Below, one piece after another: positions 45,868 to 57,162 of a stretch of DNA of 64,000 nt (positions are counted from its first letter, which is position 1; every line of letters starts with the position of its first letter). Both the position numbers and the translations under genes were made by a program. Source of the stretch: Adineta steineri (taxonomy: Eukaryota > Rotifera > Eurotatoria > Adinetida > Adinetidae); assembly GCA_905250115.1 (NCBI GenBank), contig CAJNOI010000001.1, forward strand, positions 1,180,977 to 1,244,976. Direction: 5' to 3'. The notes under the pieces were generated by a model. The model was not told the DNA's origin. It saw nothing but the letters and a program-made list of their open reading frames with translations, and did no database searches.

Positions 45868-47354
45868 TTAATATACCACCCTCTTATTTCGTCGTACATC
45901 ATCGAGATATTGTCTTGCTTCATATCCGAAGATGTTACACGAGAGATACAGTGTGGTGAGTGTCTGTATCAGAAAGTACAAATAGTTATATGAAATCGGT
46001 GAAACGTGAATGAGGAGTACTGTGTTAATTCGTAGTGCATCACCGAGATTTTGTGCTCCTTCATTCTCGATTTTGTTCCAAGCCAGATGCAGTGTAGTGA
46101 GTGTCTGTATGAGAAAGCACCAATAGTTATACGAAATTAGTAAAGAGTGAATACATATTACTGTGTTAATTCGTAATGCATCACCGAGATGTTGTGCTCC
46201 TTTATCTCTAATGTAGTTGTTGTCGAGATTCAGTGTTGTGAGTGTCTGTATGAGAAAGTATTGGTACTTATGTGAAAAAGGTGAAGAGTGAATCAAGATT
46301 ACTGTGTTCTGTCGTAGTGCATCACCGATGTGCCGTGCTCCTTTATCTCCGATTATGTTCGAAGCGAGATTCAGTGTGGTGAGTGTCTATATGAGAAAGT
46401 ACAAATAGTTGTTGTGAAATGGGTAAAAAGTAAATGAACATTACTGTATTATTTCGTAGTGCATCACCGAGCTGTTCTGCTCCTTTTGGTCCGACGCCGG
46501 TGTCTGAAAGATCCAATGCGATGAATGTCTGCATGCGGTTTTCGAAATAGATATGAGAAGGATTTTAGAATGGTGTTGTTGTTACGAAGCGTTCTGTGTC
46601 AAGGGTATGGGTGCTGGTGTCGGCACCTTTTTCTTCCATATATCCACACCTACACGCTGCATCAGGTGTAGACTCATACAGTTGTTTAATACGATTATAT
46701 ATGAAGGATGATGAAACTCAGCTGTATATTTGTACGTTTTCTAGATAGTCTTCGGTGCGTAGCTTTTTATATCACGAGGAACGTGAGAAATTTTATAGGA
46801 ACTTACTAGACTTCTTTGGAGTGTATCGAATTCTGAGAAAAACTGTAGAGATCAAGTGAAACTTAATGATTGGTTCGGAGACGAATTATTACGGACACCG
46901 TTTAGCGTTTCCTGCGAGAAAATGGGAAAAATTCATGAAAATGCACTGGAAACGGATCGATATCCTAGTGGAATATCCGATATCTGCGTTCCATTGTGTT
47001 TCTATGTTCTCTGTACTCGAAAGTTGTGTTTTTACGTTATGGTTATACGTTTCCACTGGTTTCCTGCCGGATCTCGAAGCCAGAATGATAGATTAGCCTG
47101 TCTCGTAATAGAGAAATTGTCTACTATTTTATCTGGCTTACAAACCGTATGGGTGGAAGAAGAAACTTGAAGATTGATGAACATTAGCCGGATATAATAA
47201 GCAGAAGGCTTACCTGGTATCGATCGTAGCTGTCGACGATTTGATTGAGTCTCTGGCACACATTTCGCATAGAACACAGGAGAGTAAAATCACTCTGATG
47301 GTCCAAGATTCGATAGACTAGTTCTACCGGTAATGTAATCAAACTTATTGCCAT
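45868..47354 (-). CDS. F-box and ribonuclease-inhibitor-type leucine-rich-repeat protein
   Basis: Exon 1 (about 47216-47354) encodes MAISLITLPVELVYRILDHQ and a conserved continuation, an F-box-like motif as found at the front of many bdelloid leucine-rich-repeat proteins. A second exon (about 47032-47169) continues in frame with QANLSFWLRDPAGN but reaches a stop, so the middle of the model is uncertain. Five leucine-rich-repeat exons follow (46535 downward), each of 84 nt and 28 residues: TFIALDLSDTGVGPKGAEQL, then repeats of the form TLTTLNL..N.I.D.GA..LGDALR.NT, ending with QYLDDVRRNKRVVY and stop. Internal introns are exactly 57 bp. The repeat type is that of NLRC3 or ribonuclease inhibitor and serves protein binding. 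No NACHT domain was seen. It may be a degraded member, or F-box and repeats may be separate fragments. Confidence 0.6.
45956..46520 (-). repeat. 141-bp tandem exon+intron units
   Basis: The motif GTGAGTGTCTGTAT (plus strand) recurs at 45956, 46097, 46238, 46379 and, diverged, at 46520, exactly 141 bp apart. Each unit is one 84-nt leucine-rich-repeat exon plus one 57-nt intron, so the duplicated unit included both. Confidence 0.9.
46601..46661. repeat. G-rich/C-rich imperfect hairpin, copy 3
   Basis: The left arm is AAGGGTATGGGTGCTGGTGT and the right arm is ATATCCACACCTACACGCTGC, separated by TTTTTCTTCCAT. It lies within the presumed intron between the F-box part and the leucine-rich-repeat exons. 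Confidence 0.45.
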
Positions 47355-48585
47355 GATTTTGTTTGTCTGCGATAGAAACTGTTGAAATGTGTAGTGTGTT
47401 GTTGCTTTTATTTCTTCTTTTGAAATGCGCATTTATTTCACGAGTGTTGTATTTTTCTATTCGTGGTGCAACTATGCGTTCGAAGCAAGAAAAACAAAAG
47501 AAAAAAAAGCTGACGATAAAATATTTTTCTTGTACAAATCGGTAGGAGTAAAGTTTCGATTGATTCACGTTTAGCGATACGATAGTATATGAGAAATATG
47601 AGAATATGATACTAGTGATCATAACTAAAGATTTTCATTTGAGGGTGCGGGTTTTGCTCTGTCTTCCATCCACACCCACACTCATATTTTATTTATATTA
47701 GAAGTTCTTACCAATTACTGAGATCCGTCTTCTGCATATTTGTTATTCGACTTGATGATTGATTTTTTCATCAAATTATTATTTGAAAACTGTAAAATCA
47801 GCTATAATTTGACACATTGATAAGGTTTGGTATGTGTATCTTTATTCAAAAATATGTTGACTTACCTATTATTGACATACAACTCACACCTTGTTTAAAG
47901 AGACTATCATTTGCTCATTAAATCGAATATAACAAACATAATTTGTTTTCATCTAAAACGAAACAAATATAGTATAGGCGTTGATATATATGTATAGATA
48001 CATATACACAAAGACATTGCATGATGTTTGTCTTGGAGATTAGATAAGATTTTCTTGTGAATGAGTGAAGATCTTTTTCATCTGATAATCGAGGAAAACA
48101 AGGTCGTTAACTGGTGTTTTTGTCTTTCTGTTTAAAAATTAATTAAAAAAACATATTATTTAACTATCATAGAAAGGGCAAAAGCTTATTTTTCTTTATA
48201 AATCCACTAAACAATTTTAATTCTATTTTTATTGTATTTATATATAATACTTATGATATTTAAATTTATCATAGGCAAAGAAAAAACAATACTATATATT
48301 TCTATTAGTAGATGTCACTAGACTCTGAAATATGAATAAACTATACACAAGTACAATATGATATTGATTGATATTCTTAAGAACTAGGAAAAATATATAG
48401 AACAATGAAAGTTTTATTTTTCTAATTCTATATTTTTTAAAATTAAACCTATAGAAAAAGGAGGCTCAGATGAATAGTTAATGGAAATCTAAATATGTGC
48501 AATAAAAAAAAAGCCTACACACTTGATTTATTTATATATTCGTAATAAATAATAATCAATTAAACATAGGCAATAATCTTTTAAA
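47355..48585. other. Upstream region of two divergent genes
   Basis: 1.2 kb with no exon recognised apart from hairpin copy 4. It separates the F-box gene (minus) from TMEM161 (plus) and must hold both promoters. Confidence 0.5.
47638..47683. repeat. G-rich/C-rich imperfect hairpin, copy 4
   Basis: The left arm TTGAGGGTGCGGG and the right arm CTTCCATCCACACCCACACTC pair in their outer parts. It lies about 285 bp before the start of the F-box gene. Confidence 0.45.
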
Positions 48586-50097
48586 ATGGCAATATTTGGT
48601 TTACAAATCGTTATATCATTAGTTGTTTTTTGTTTTTTAACTAAATTAACTAAGTATTACTCATTTGGCCGTTGGTTATTATGTAAAGGTTTATTTTGTT
48701 ATTGGCCACCATCAAATGAGGAATTAAAACAAGCAATAAAACAACGTTATACAAAAGAAACTAATACAAAATCAAAAAAATCAAATTTATCAAAATCTTA
48801 TCATAAAAATTCTTCTATTAATAATAATGATACATCAAATATCAACGAAGAATTTACTGTTCCAACTGATACATCAATTGAATTAAAATTAATTTCATTA
48901 GGACATCAAGATGTTATACAAATCAAATATATTGATGAATTTTTTTCTTTAGTTGATTTTATATCAGGTTCAATAGTAATTTTTCTTCTAACGGAATTAT
49001 ATCTTTATGTAATTCCATTGATTCGTCATAATACGGAACATTTAAATGAAATCAATTTAAGTTTATTTTGGTGTACACTATCATTATTACTTGCATTAGC
49101 AGTTTTAACAAGATTTGTTCGAGAATATTTAAAAGTCGATGAAGGAATTTTATGTATTCTATTTGGTGCTTTATCATTTTTAATTGCATTATGTTTACAA
49201 TATATCGATGAAAAATTCTTTCATTTTAATTTAAAAGATACATTTGGAAATCGTACAATTGTGTATAATGATGATAATGATGAAGAAGTTAATTATCTTG
49301 ATCGTCGTTTTTTATATATTGTTATGTTATTAGCATTTATAAATGCATACCAATCAATAATATTATTTTTTCCAGCATTTCGTTTTGGTCAATTACAATA
49401 TTTAATTTTATTAAAAATAAAAACTAAAACATTACAAAAAAAAGATTTTAAACAAATCTTTGTATTTATTTTAACATTAATTAATTTTATATTACCAATA
49501 TTTACATGTCTATTATGGTTTAAACCAATAATAGAACGTTTGGATGAAAATTATCTTTTACAATTACAAATAATTTCAGTTGTTTCATGTATTTTCTTAC
49601 GTATTTGTTTATTTAAACCATATGTACAAACATATCTTGATACAGCATTTGATCGTGTTAAAACATTATATGATCAACAACAATTAACAACAACAAAAAT
49701 AACAAATTTATCATATCAACGTAATGTAACATCAATATTTCTTTATCTTGGAGTTGTTACATCTCAATATATATTACCAGCATTTATTGAATTAATTATT
49801 TGTTTTTTTTTCAAAATTTTTTCGTATGGTAATAATGTTATACCTATAAATTCACCAACACCACCGAAATGGTTACAATCTTTTGATAGTTATATGATGA
49901 ATTCAACAGATGCAAATTCATCATTACTTGTAACATGGAACGAACTACGTACATTATTTAATCATCAACATGTGACTGTAATACTTTCATATTTATTATT
50001 TTGGCATCATACAATGTTTTGTTTAGTCAGTTGTGGATCGTTAATTTATAATACATATATACAACGTGAACAACATATTCATACTAAAAATGATTAA
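48586..50097 (+). CDS. TMEM161: TMEM161 family multi-pass membrane protein
   Basis: A single exon of 503 residues (human TMEM161A/B: 479-487). The N-terminus MAIFGLQIVISLVVFCFLTK and YSFGRWLLCKGL match human TMEM161B ([32 protein letters not shown]), followed by the PSNEELKQ motif. About eight hydrophobic segments follow, with matching blocks FVREYLKVDEGILCILFG, FPAFRFGQLQYL, FTCLLWFKPI, RICLFKPYVQTYLDTAFDRV and YLGVVTSQYILPAF. The family is conserved in animals and sits in internal or plasma membranes; TMEM161B affects cardiac rhythm and cortical folding in vertebrates, but its molecular action is not settled. Lack of introns is unusual beside its neighbours and could mean intron loss; a retrocopy is less likely because no poly-A tail or target duplication is obvious. 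Confidence 0.9.
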   Translation: MAIFGLQIVISLVVFCFLTKLTKYYSFGRWLLCKGLFCYWPPSNEELKQAIKQRYTKETNTKSKKSNLSKSYHKNSSINNNDTSNINEEFTVPTDTSIELKLISLGHQDVIQIKYIDEFFSLVDFISGSIVIFLLTELYLYVIPLIRHNTEHLNEINLSLFWCTLSLLLALAVLTRFVREYLKVDEGILCILFGALSFLIALCLQYIDEKFFHFNLKDTFGNRTIVYNDDNDEEVNYLDRRFLYIVMLLAFINAYQSIILFFPAFRFGQLQYLILLKIKTKTLQKKDFKQIFVFILTLINFILPIFTCLLWFKPIIERLDENYLLQLQIISVVSCIFLRICLFKPYVQTYLDTAFDRVKTLYDQQQLTTTKITNLSYQRNVTSIFLYLGVVTSQYILPAFIELIICFFFKIFSYGNNVIPINSPTPPKWLQSFDSYMMNSTDANSSLLVTWNELRTLFNHQHVTVILSYLLFWHHTMFCLVSCGSLIYNTYIQREQHIHTKND

Positions 50098-50324
50098 ATC
50101 GTCAAACGTTGTGTGCTATTATCCCTGGTGTTTATTTCTCAGGAATGATCTTACCTTTTTCCTTTCTTTTGTTTACAAACTAAATATATACTACTCATTT
50201 TTTTTAAATATCAGTTTAGTAGTCTTTCACATTAGGAAAAGTTCGATGTTGACTTTGTTTTTTTTTCTAGATTTTTCAAAAGGAAAACTTTTGTTTTTTA
50301 TTTTGTATCTTTACAAGATAAACA

Positions 50325-51975
50325 ATGGTTATTACTACAATTGATGTTGAAACTGATGTACGACGTCAATACAATAGACGTGTTCTTTTTTGTATTCGAA
50401 TTAGGTAAGATTAAAACTAAGAAAACATGAACTTAGAAATTAACTCGACAGATAAAAAAGCAGTCTTCTTACATTGTTAAGGTTATCAGTTAATCCTATC
50501 CCATTGTCACAATGTCATGTCTATGAATCATGTAGATTTACAAAAACAATAAGCGGAGGTTGTTGTTTATTCTTGAAATAAAAAAATTCCCCATATCATC
50601 AAAATCGGGGGGAAAATCGACGATTTAATCACGATTTAGCACCCGATTAATTGTGAGATTTATCGCGATAAAATCGCCAAAATAAAGGACTTTTTGCCGA
50701 AAAGTCTTGATTTGTAATGATTTCAACAAAATAAGCATTTCTTACTGGCGATATAATCGTCAATATTTTGAAAAATCGCGATTCATCGCCCAAACCTTAG
50801 CGATTTTGAAGACATGGGATATTCTTAAAATTTAAAATTCATGTATATATATGTATAATGTTATCCTTTTTGAATTATTTAGGGCAGCTGCATTACTAAT
50901 TGGTCTATGGGATTTAGTTATTCATTCAATAGTATTATGTGCTTTAATATTTATGTTTCGTCAACCATCACCATTGATGATGACAGAGGATTCTCTTGTA
51001 GGAAAAAATCTCTATTCACCGTCATCACAAATATCATTAGCTGAATCACATCCTGAACAAACACCGGATACAATAATGCAACATAAAAATTATCTTTCAA
51101 GTAATATTTTATTAAATCGAATGCTTGAAAAACGTAATATGACACGTATGCCAGTTGGATTGAATACTCGAAATTTTTATTCAAATCTTGATTTAATGAC
51201 AGTTAAATGGGCAGCATCACTTAGTCCACGTATGTAAACAAAAAAGTTTTGAAACAGAAAATGATTTTTTCGTTGAAAATTTGATTTAGAAGATAAGTGT
51301 GTTGTTTTCTTTGTTGTTTTCTCAGCAACAATTCTTATTCTGGCACATATTTGTGGTATTTTAACCGTAAGTTTATCATTATATTGATTAATCTTAATTT
51401 CTTATTTTAAAAGAACAAACCATCATATATCGTTCCATATTTTCTAATCAAAGTATTTAATGTCATTATATCAATTTTATCAATGTTAGGTTTTTATGCA
51501 TATATGCCTGATGTTACAGTTTGGCTTCGAATGCAACCAAATTTTCCATTTAAACAAAATTTACTTGAACTCGATACTCAAACACTTCAACTTGTTATAT
51601 ACACTTTTCTTCTTTTTGTTATTCTAGCTAAAGTATGTTTTGCACAAATAATTAATTATTCATTCTCTCAAAATATTCAATGTCTTTCTCTAATAGCTTT
51701 ACATTGCTGCTATTATATGGTATTGTTATGGTTATATAACAGCATTAACAATGGCACGATCAATTGGAACATTTACAGCTACAGATGGTGTACAACCAAT
51801 TATTGGAGAAGTAAAATTTGATTTATTTATTTTCATCTAAATAACATTTTGTTTTTTTTTTCATTTAAAGATGTATTCTCCACCAAAATATGAAGAAGCT
51901 ATTAAATCAACTAATTATCAGCAGGAGGCTTATTCACCTCCTCCATATACACCATTACTTCGTTCGACTATGTAA
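50325..51975 (+). CDS. LAPTM4: LAPTM4-like lysosomal four-pass protein
   Basis: About six exons, around 265 residues. Exon 1 (50325-50404) encodes MVITTIDVETDVRRQYNRRV and CIRIR; after an intron of about 475 bp the frame continues AAALLIGLWDLVIHSIVLCA (human LAPTM4A: [20 protein letters not shown]). Four membrane segments are visible, with a long, partly polar loop of about 80 residues between the first two. The last loop PNFPFKQNLLELDTQTLQLVI matches [20 protein letters not shown] of LAPTM4A. The C-terminus carries two PY motifs, PPKY and PPPY, which bind WW domains of NEDD4-type ubiquitin ligases and direct the protein to lysosomes. The family takes part in lysosomal transport of small molecules and lipids. 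LAPTM5 is the alternative but lacks this loop wording. Confidence 0.88.
50590..50818. mobile_element. MITE-like element in the first intron of the LAPTM4-like gene
   Basis: The left end CCCATATCATCAAAATCG and the reverse complement of the right end CCCATGTCTTCAAAATCG agree at 16 of 18 bases, so the 229-bp unit has terminal inverted repeats. The inside has no coding capacity and many AATCG/CGATT words. No clear target-site duplication was found. It is a non-autonomous DNA element by structure; superfamily not assigned. Confidence 0.6.
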
Positions 51976-52479
51976 AAAATACAATATTTGAAAAAAACAG
52001 AAAACAATTCATATTTCATTTTGATCTCCGTTTTTAAAAATTCTGAACTATTTGTTTGTTTTTTTCTTTTTCTATTCCGTTCTACTTTATCTCTTTTTTT
52101 TTTTGAAAGACTTGCATATATTACATATTAGATATATATATACTAACAAACGAATTTAAGTTATTAACAATTGTAATAAGATATTCGTTACAATTAATTA
52201 CTTTATTTCTTTTCTTTCCCAAAAAGTAAAACATAAAAATGACTAACAATTAAACTGCACTTCTTCGATTAATCACGATGTCTTTATATAAATATATATA
52301 TATACGTAAATAAAAAATCATTCTGTACTATACCATTTAAAATTCAAAGAAAAGATTAGTTTTTCCATTGGTTAATGATGTTTTAAGCCTATAAGACATG
52401 AGCATACAAAGGAAAATACTTTATAAGTTAACTGCATATCACATACGCGTTATACGATTAAACAGAAAGGTGAATAACG
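51976..52479. other. Intergenic, nothing recognised
   Basis: 504 bp, AT-rich, 3' flank of the LAPTM4-like gene and promoter of the next secreted protein gene. Confidence 0.5.
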
Positions 52480-52923
52480 ATGTTTCTATCAGTTTTTTTC
52501 TTTTGTCTTCTAATAACAATCACAACATCAATAACACCAGTGCCCGGTACTATTCATGTTCGATTATTACCTGATAATCAAATAACAAGTGGAAATTATC
52601 GAGCATCATCAACTGTTCATTATACAGTTGAATTTGAAAATGTACCAATAAATGATAATGTTCTTATTGGTATTGAAATTCGTGGGTCAAATCCATCAGG
52701 TGGACCTCGTGGTTATATATCAGGAGCACGCAGTGTAAGTACAATCAATAATTTTATAAAGGAAACAAATAATCGTCTTCAATTTAAATTATTACCAAAT
52801 GATGTCTTTGCTGGTTATAGTTGGTTCATACGACCATTTATCTATTTTGCTAATGAATCAATGGTTTCAACAAACATGATGAATTCAGGTTCATCAGAAA
52901 TGTTTAATGTTCTTAAACAATAA
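52480..52923 (+). CDS. Small secreted protein, unrecognised
   Basis: A single exon of 147 residues. A clear signal peptide (MFLSVFFFCLLITITTSITP) is followed by about 128 residues with a beta-rich pattern: GTIHVRLLPDNQITSGNYRA, HYTVEFENVPINDNVLIGIE, GSNPSGGPRGYISGARSVS and FAGYSWFIRPFIYFANESM. There is no cysteine after the signal, so no disulfides, and one N-glycosylation site (ANES). The alternation of hydrophobic and polar residues suggests a single beta-sandwich. I do not recognise a family. The stop overlaps an AATAAA signal. The gene converges with the TTLL gene 125 bp away. Confidence 0.7.
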   Translation: MFLSVFFFCLLITITTSITPVPGTIHVRLLPDNQITSGNYRASSTVHYTVEFENVPINDNVLIGIEIRGSNPSGGPRGYISGARSVSTINNFIKETNNRLQFKLLPNDVFAGYSWFIRPFIYFANESMVSTNMMNSGSSEMFNVLKQ

Positions 52924-53047
52924 ATAAAAATACAATTGTAAAAAAATATATTCTTTTTTCTTATGTACTAATAAAAAAAAGTCTAATAATAATAAAATAA
53001 ACGTTTCATCAACACTGTTGATTGATAAAACTCGTTTTCTTTTTTTT

Positions 53048-56000
53048 TCATACAACGGCAAGAGCAGATGATGATGTTGACGAATGTCCGTGATTTTCAT
53101 TCATAGCTGATATGGCTGCAATTGTAGCTGGAATAGAAAGATTTGAAATATTTGGAAGATGAGACGGTATAATTGTTGTTTTCCGAGGTTTCAACAATTT
53201 TGTATTTTGTGACACTGATAATTGTGGCGTTTTATATGTTACCCAAGCTCGTTGATATTGACGATTAAATGGTAATTGAGTCGGAAATCTAACACCTAAA
53301 AAATATACGAAATGAATTAAATTGATAATTGATTTAATTCTTTCATTTTTTCAAATTAAACACGCACAAAAAAAATCGTGAATTAGTAAAAATTTCAAAC
53401 GTAATTATTTTTCATCTTTTGTGTTAATAGACTTGCCTTTATGTATGCATAGAAAATCCTCAACATTTATTTTGGAAATTGAATTGGGTTTGTTACTGAT
53501 GCCTACATGAAAATATAAAAATACGTCAAAATGATTTTCATTTCGATACAATAAATAGACAGATTTTCACGGAACATAAAGCATTATGCATAAAAACAAA
53601 ATGCTTAATTCGGCGTGAAGAGAAAAACAAAAAATATATATATGTAATAATGTGTTCTGACTAAAAAGCATTATCTGTGTAAGAAATCAATAATTATTTA
53701 GCGTAGTATTGTACATAATGCTGAGAGAAATAAATAAGCTGTCTTAGTGCTTCATTTAGCGTTTATATCTTTGTTTTCTTTTTTCAAGAAAATGAAATAT
53801 GAAAGTATAAATGAGAAAAAATCAATGTGCAAATTAAATAAATAGGAAAACTATTCTTCTACAGTTGCTTGTGAAGTTGAAATAATTAAAGAAGAAAAAA
53901 GTATTTGTTCATTATGACATGATGATCGAGTTTTTTGACTATTGACTAGTATTCTTTGTTGTATGATTCGATTGATATGTTGTGAACGAACTGGTAATAT
54001 TGGTAATCGAGTTACATCCAGTAATGTTAATAAATCTTTAGGGAAATTCGGAATTAGTTTTTCATGTAAAAAAACTTGTATGAACGAAGAAAATAAAGAA
54101 GATAAAAATTTTCTTACCTTTTGGTGATGGAGGATTATCATAAACTCTTGATCGACTTATTTGACGAACCGGGAGATATTCAATAGAGAGACGAGCAGGA
54201 TTTAATTTGTATTGTTTTTGTCGTATATCAGGCTGTTGACTTAATCTATAGTTTACATTTGGACGAGAATGTAATGATAAATTATCATTTGTTGCATTTT
54301 TCTCAGACGAAGAATCTGTTGAACAGGTTAGTTCAACACGACTTAATGCTGGTTGACTCATTTCTCGACGAAGTCTTAGTGAAGCAAGATTATGAAAACT
54401 TTTCGCAGAAAGTAACTGATTTTCTGAAAGATGATTATTATTTGTCTGTGAAGAAGGAGTAGAATGATTTTCAGTAGATTCAGGAGATGGTCCATTCGAT
54501 TGTGGAGGTGCTGAAGCAGGTACTTTGGTTGTATTGTTATTATTATTATTATTGTTACTCTTGTAATTATTGTTATTATTATTCGTATTAATATTATTTT
54601 GTGTTGTTGTTGTTGTTGTTGTTGTTACAGGAGGATTGAATACAGGCCGGCCAGTTCTACAGATTTTACCTTCAACACGGAGATCGATTCCAACATAAAT
54701 GGGGACAGGTACGGGTGTTCCTCTATGAATCAATTCGAATCGACCAGTATCAGCTGTTCTATTGTACCTTCGATCGATCATAACTATATATATATACAAT
54801 TTTTATCTTATATTTTACTATTAATTTAAACTACCTTTACAAGTATCTTCTAAGACACCATCACACATTTCTGCTGTTACTTCAGTACTTCGAGCCATTG
54901 TTGGACTACAATTTATTTCAATAAGCCACGGTTTAAGATCTTCACCAAGCATAAAATCAGCACCATATAATTCAAATGAATTCTAATAGAAGAAAACAAG
55001 GATTTTATTTTAAAATATAACAAAAAAAAGATAATTCTATATACTTTTCTTGGATCAATAGTATCTTGAGCAACAAGCATCGAACATATAATAGCATTTT
55101 TCATTGCTGGATAAATATATTTATCCCAACGATCAACTGAGTTATTTGGTCGAAGATGTTTTTCAATAAATTCCGCATTTGTCCACATATTTTCCGCTAA
55201 TACGAACAATAAAACATCATTATATATATATACATTTATAATTTACCTGGTAAATCATTATGTCGATTAGAATTATTTTTATAATTTTTTTGTATTGAAT
55301 GATTACATAAGTGTACATTTTGTTGTCGTGTTTCTAAACTGAAATGTTCAGTACAGAATCGAAAATAACAATCTTTATACATCCATATTGTTAATGGATT
55401 CCAATCTGTTACTAAAAACCATTGACGTATATCAAATTTTATATTATGAATAAGTAATGGTCGTTCAATATATTTTTGTACAACAAATTTACCATCTTTT
55501 GTTAATGTTGATGAACATAATTTTAATATATCATCAAGACGATCATAAACAACAATTCCTAAGTTAAAATACAATATACATATATCGACCTATATTAATA
55601 ATTAGAAAGAAAAACCTCGTCCTCTTGATTTAGCACCAGGTTTAAGAATCCATATATTTCTTGTACCATCGATATGATATTGTGGCCAATGTGGTTCAAC
55701 ATTTTTTAAAGCTTCATCAACTCTGTTTAAATAATTTTCCATACCTTCAATATCACCATTTGAACTTCGAAATAGAATAAAATTAATATTTGTAGTACAA
55801 AACTTTTTTTCATTAGAATTCTTACTGAGAAGCAGCATAGAATTGGTCAATAAATTGTGTCCATTGTTCATCAGATGGTTCTATTGTTGTATTTGGAAGT
55901 ATATCAATATCTTCATGTTCACGTGATATTGTATAATCATTGACTTTCTTCAAAGCAAATTCAATAAATGATGAAGGTACTTTTTTTGTTGAAGTTTTTC

Positions 56001-57162
56001 CAGGAAGAGGTTTTGATAATAATTGTCCAGGAGGCATAGTTAATGATCTTGTTAATTGTGCTTCTTCTTCATTAGGTGTTATTACTGGATTTTTAGGATC
56101 AGTTGGACCATCTGAGCTCATAGCTAATATTGAATTCATATCTGGTTCAATGACACCTTTACATCGATTTTGAATAAGTTTAAGAAAACTAATACATGCT
56201 GTTAAACGATAATCATCTTAATATAAAATCAAATCATATAATCGAAAATATATTTCTAGTAAAAGAATATTACCAATGTAGGCAACTTTGTCATCTTCAT
56301 GAGATAATTTATAACATCGAGGAAAGAATTCTTCAGCACAACCTGGATGAAACCATTGTAAATTACGAAGACTATTGCATATACCAACCTAAAATAATAT
56401 ATATATATATATATATGTAATGTTCTTTAAAATTATATTGAAATTGATTAATAACCTTCGTTGTAAAACAACCATTTCTTGAATAATGATTAACCATTTG
56501 GTCTTTATTTAATGTACTTGTATCATAACTAGCTCGAACACTCCAAATTAAATTTGGCGCAGCAGTTCTTACAAGACGTGATAGAAGTCCATAATAACCA
56601 TCATTTTCTTCCCATGGTGGAATAGCTGCATCATCTTCATATGATGGATGTTCATCTAAATAATTCAAGTTCAAATAAGTATCTAATTATTCTTTTCTTT
56701 TTTTTTGTAAACATACCAAGATCATCATCATCATTAACATCATCATTTTCATCCTCATCATCCTCATCAGTCTTATTCTTCTTATCCGATTTCTTATTTC
56801 CATGAACAGCTGGTAATAAATTACCACGATAGAATTTTTCAATCCAACCACGACTATATAATAAGTATACAAATTATAAAATTAAATCTTAAATATTAAA
56901 CTAACCGTCGTAATGATTCTCGAAGAGCTGGATATGGGCCAATAATTGTAAAGATTTTATGTTCCTATAAAAATAAAAAATGAAATTGACTTTTAAGTAT
57001 ATTTTTCTTTAAGTATCATACTTTCATTGCACGTTCTGCTTCGTCTCTTGCCATTTTAAGTCTTTCTGTATTGATTGTTTCATTTGGAGGTGGACGTTTC
57101 GGTAATGGATCTACTGGTCGAGTACCTTTGGGTGGTGATTTCGAACGATTTGATGGTGACAT
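53048..57162 (-). CDS. TTLL3: Tubulin glycylase, TTLL3/TTLL8 type
   Basis: More than ten exons. The N-terminus [20 protein letters not shown] and [20 protein letters not shown] is the family's entry segment. An acidic insert ([16 protein letters not shown]) follows. The catalytic part has [44 protein letters not shown], then the TTL core: [15 protein letters not shown] (ATP grip), [52 protein letters not shown] with NCSPTMA. These are the TTLL3/TTLL8 glycylase motifs; such enzymes add the first glycine to tubulin side chains in axonemes. The C-terminal third is a Thr, Asn and Ser-rich linker with Q-rich parts. From the exon ending at 54118 two ends are possible: one last exon (53851-54074), or two exons (53437-53502 and 53048-53295). 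Length is about 850 residues. Confidence 0.9.
53851..54074 (-). other. Alternative terminal exon of the tubulin glycylase gene
   Basis: Acceptor CATACAAG and phase agree with the donor at 54118. The exon encodes [20 protein letters not shown] and ends in TSQATVEE. If used, the two downstream exons (53437-53502, 53048-53295) are skipped. Confidence 0.55.

Noticed and set aside
46856-47170. Open frames on the plus strand across the F-box gene region
   Set aside because: No recognisable domain, and they overlap the complement of better-supported exons.
50098-50324. The open frame continuing after TMEM161 (50066-50344)
   Set aside because: It is T-rich 3' flanking sequence that overlaps the LAPTM4 start in another frame.
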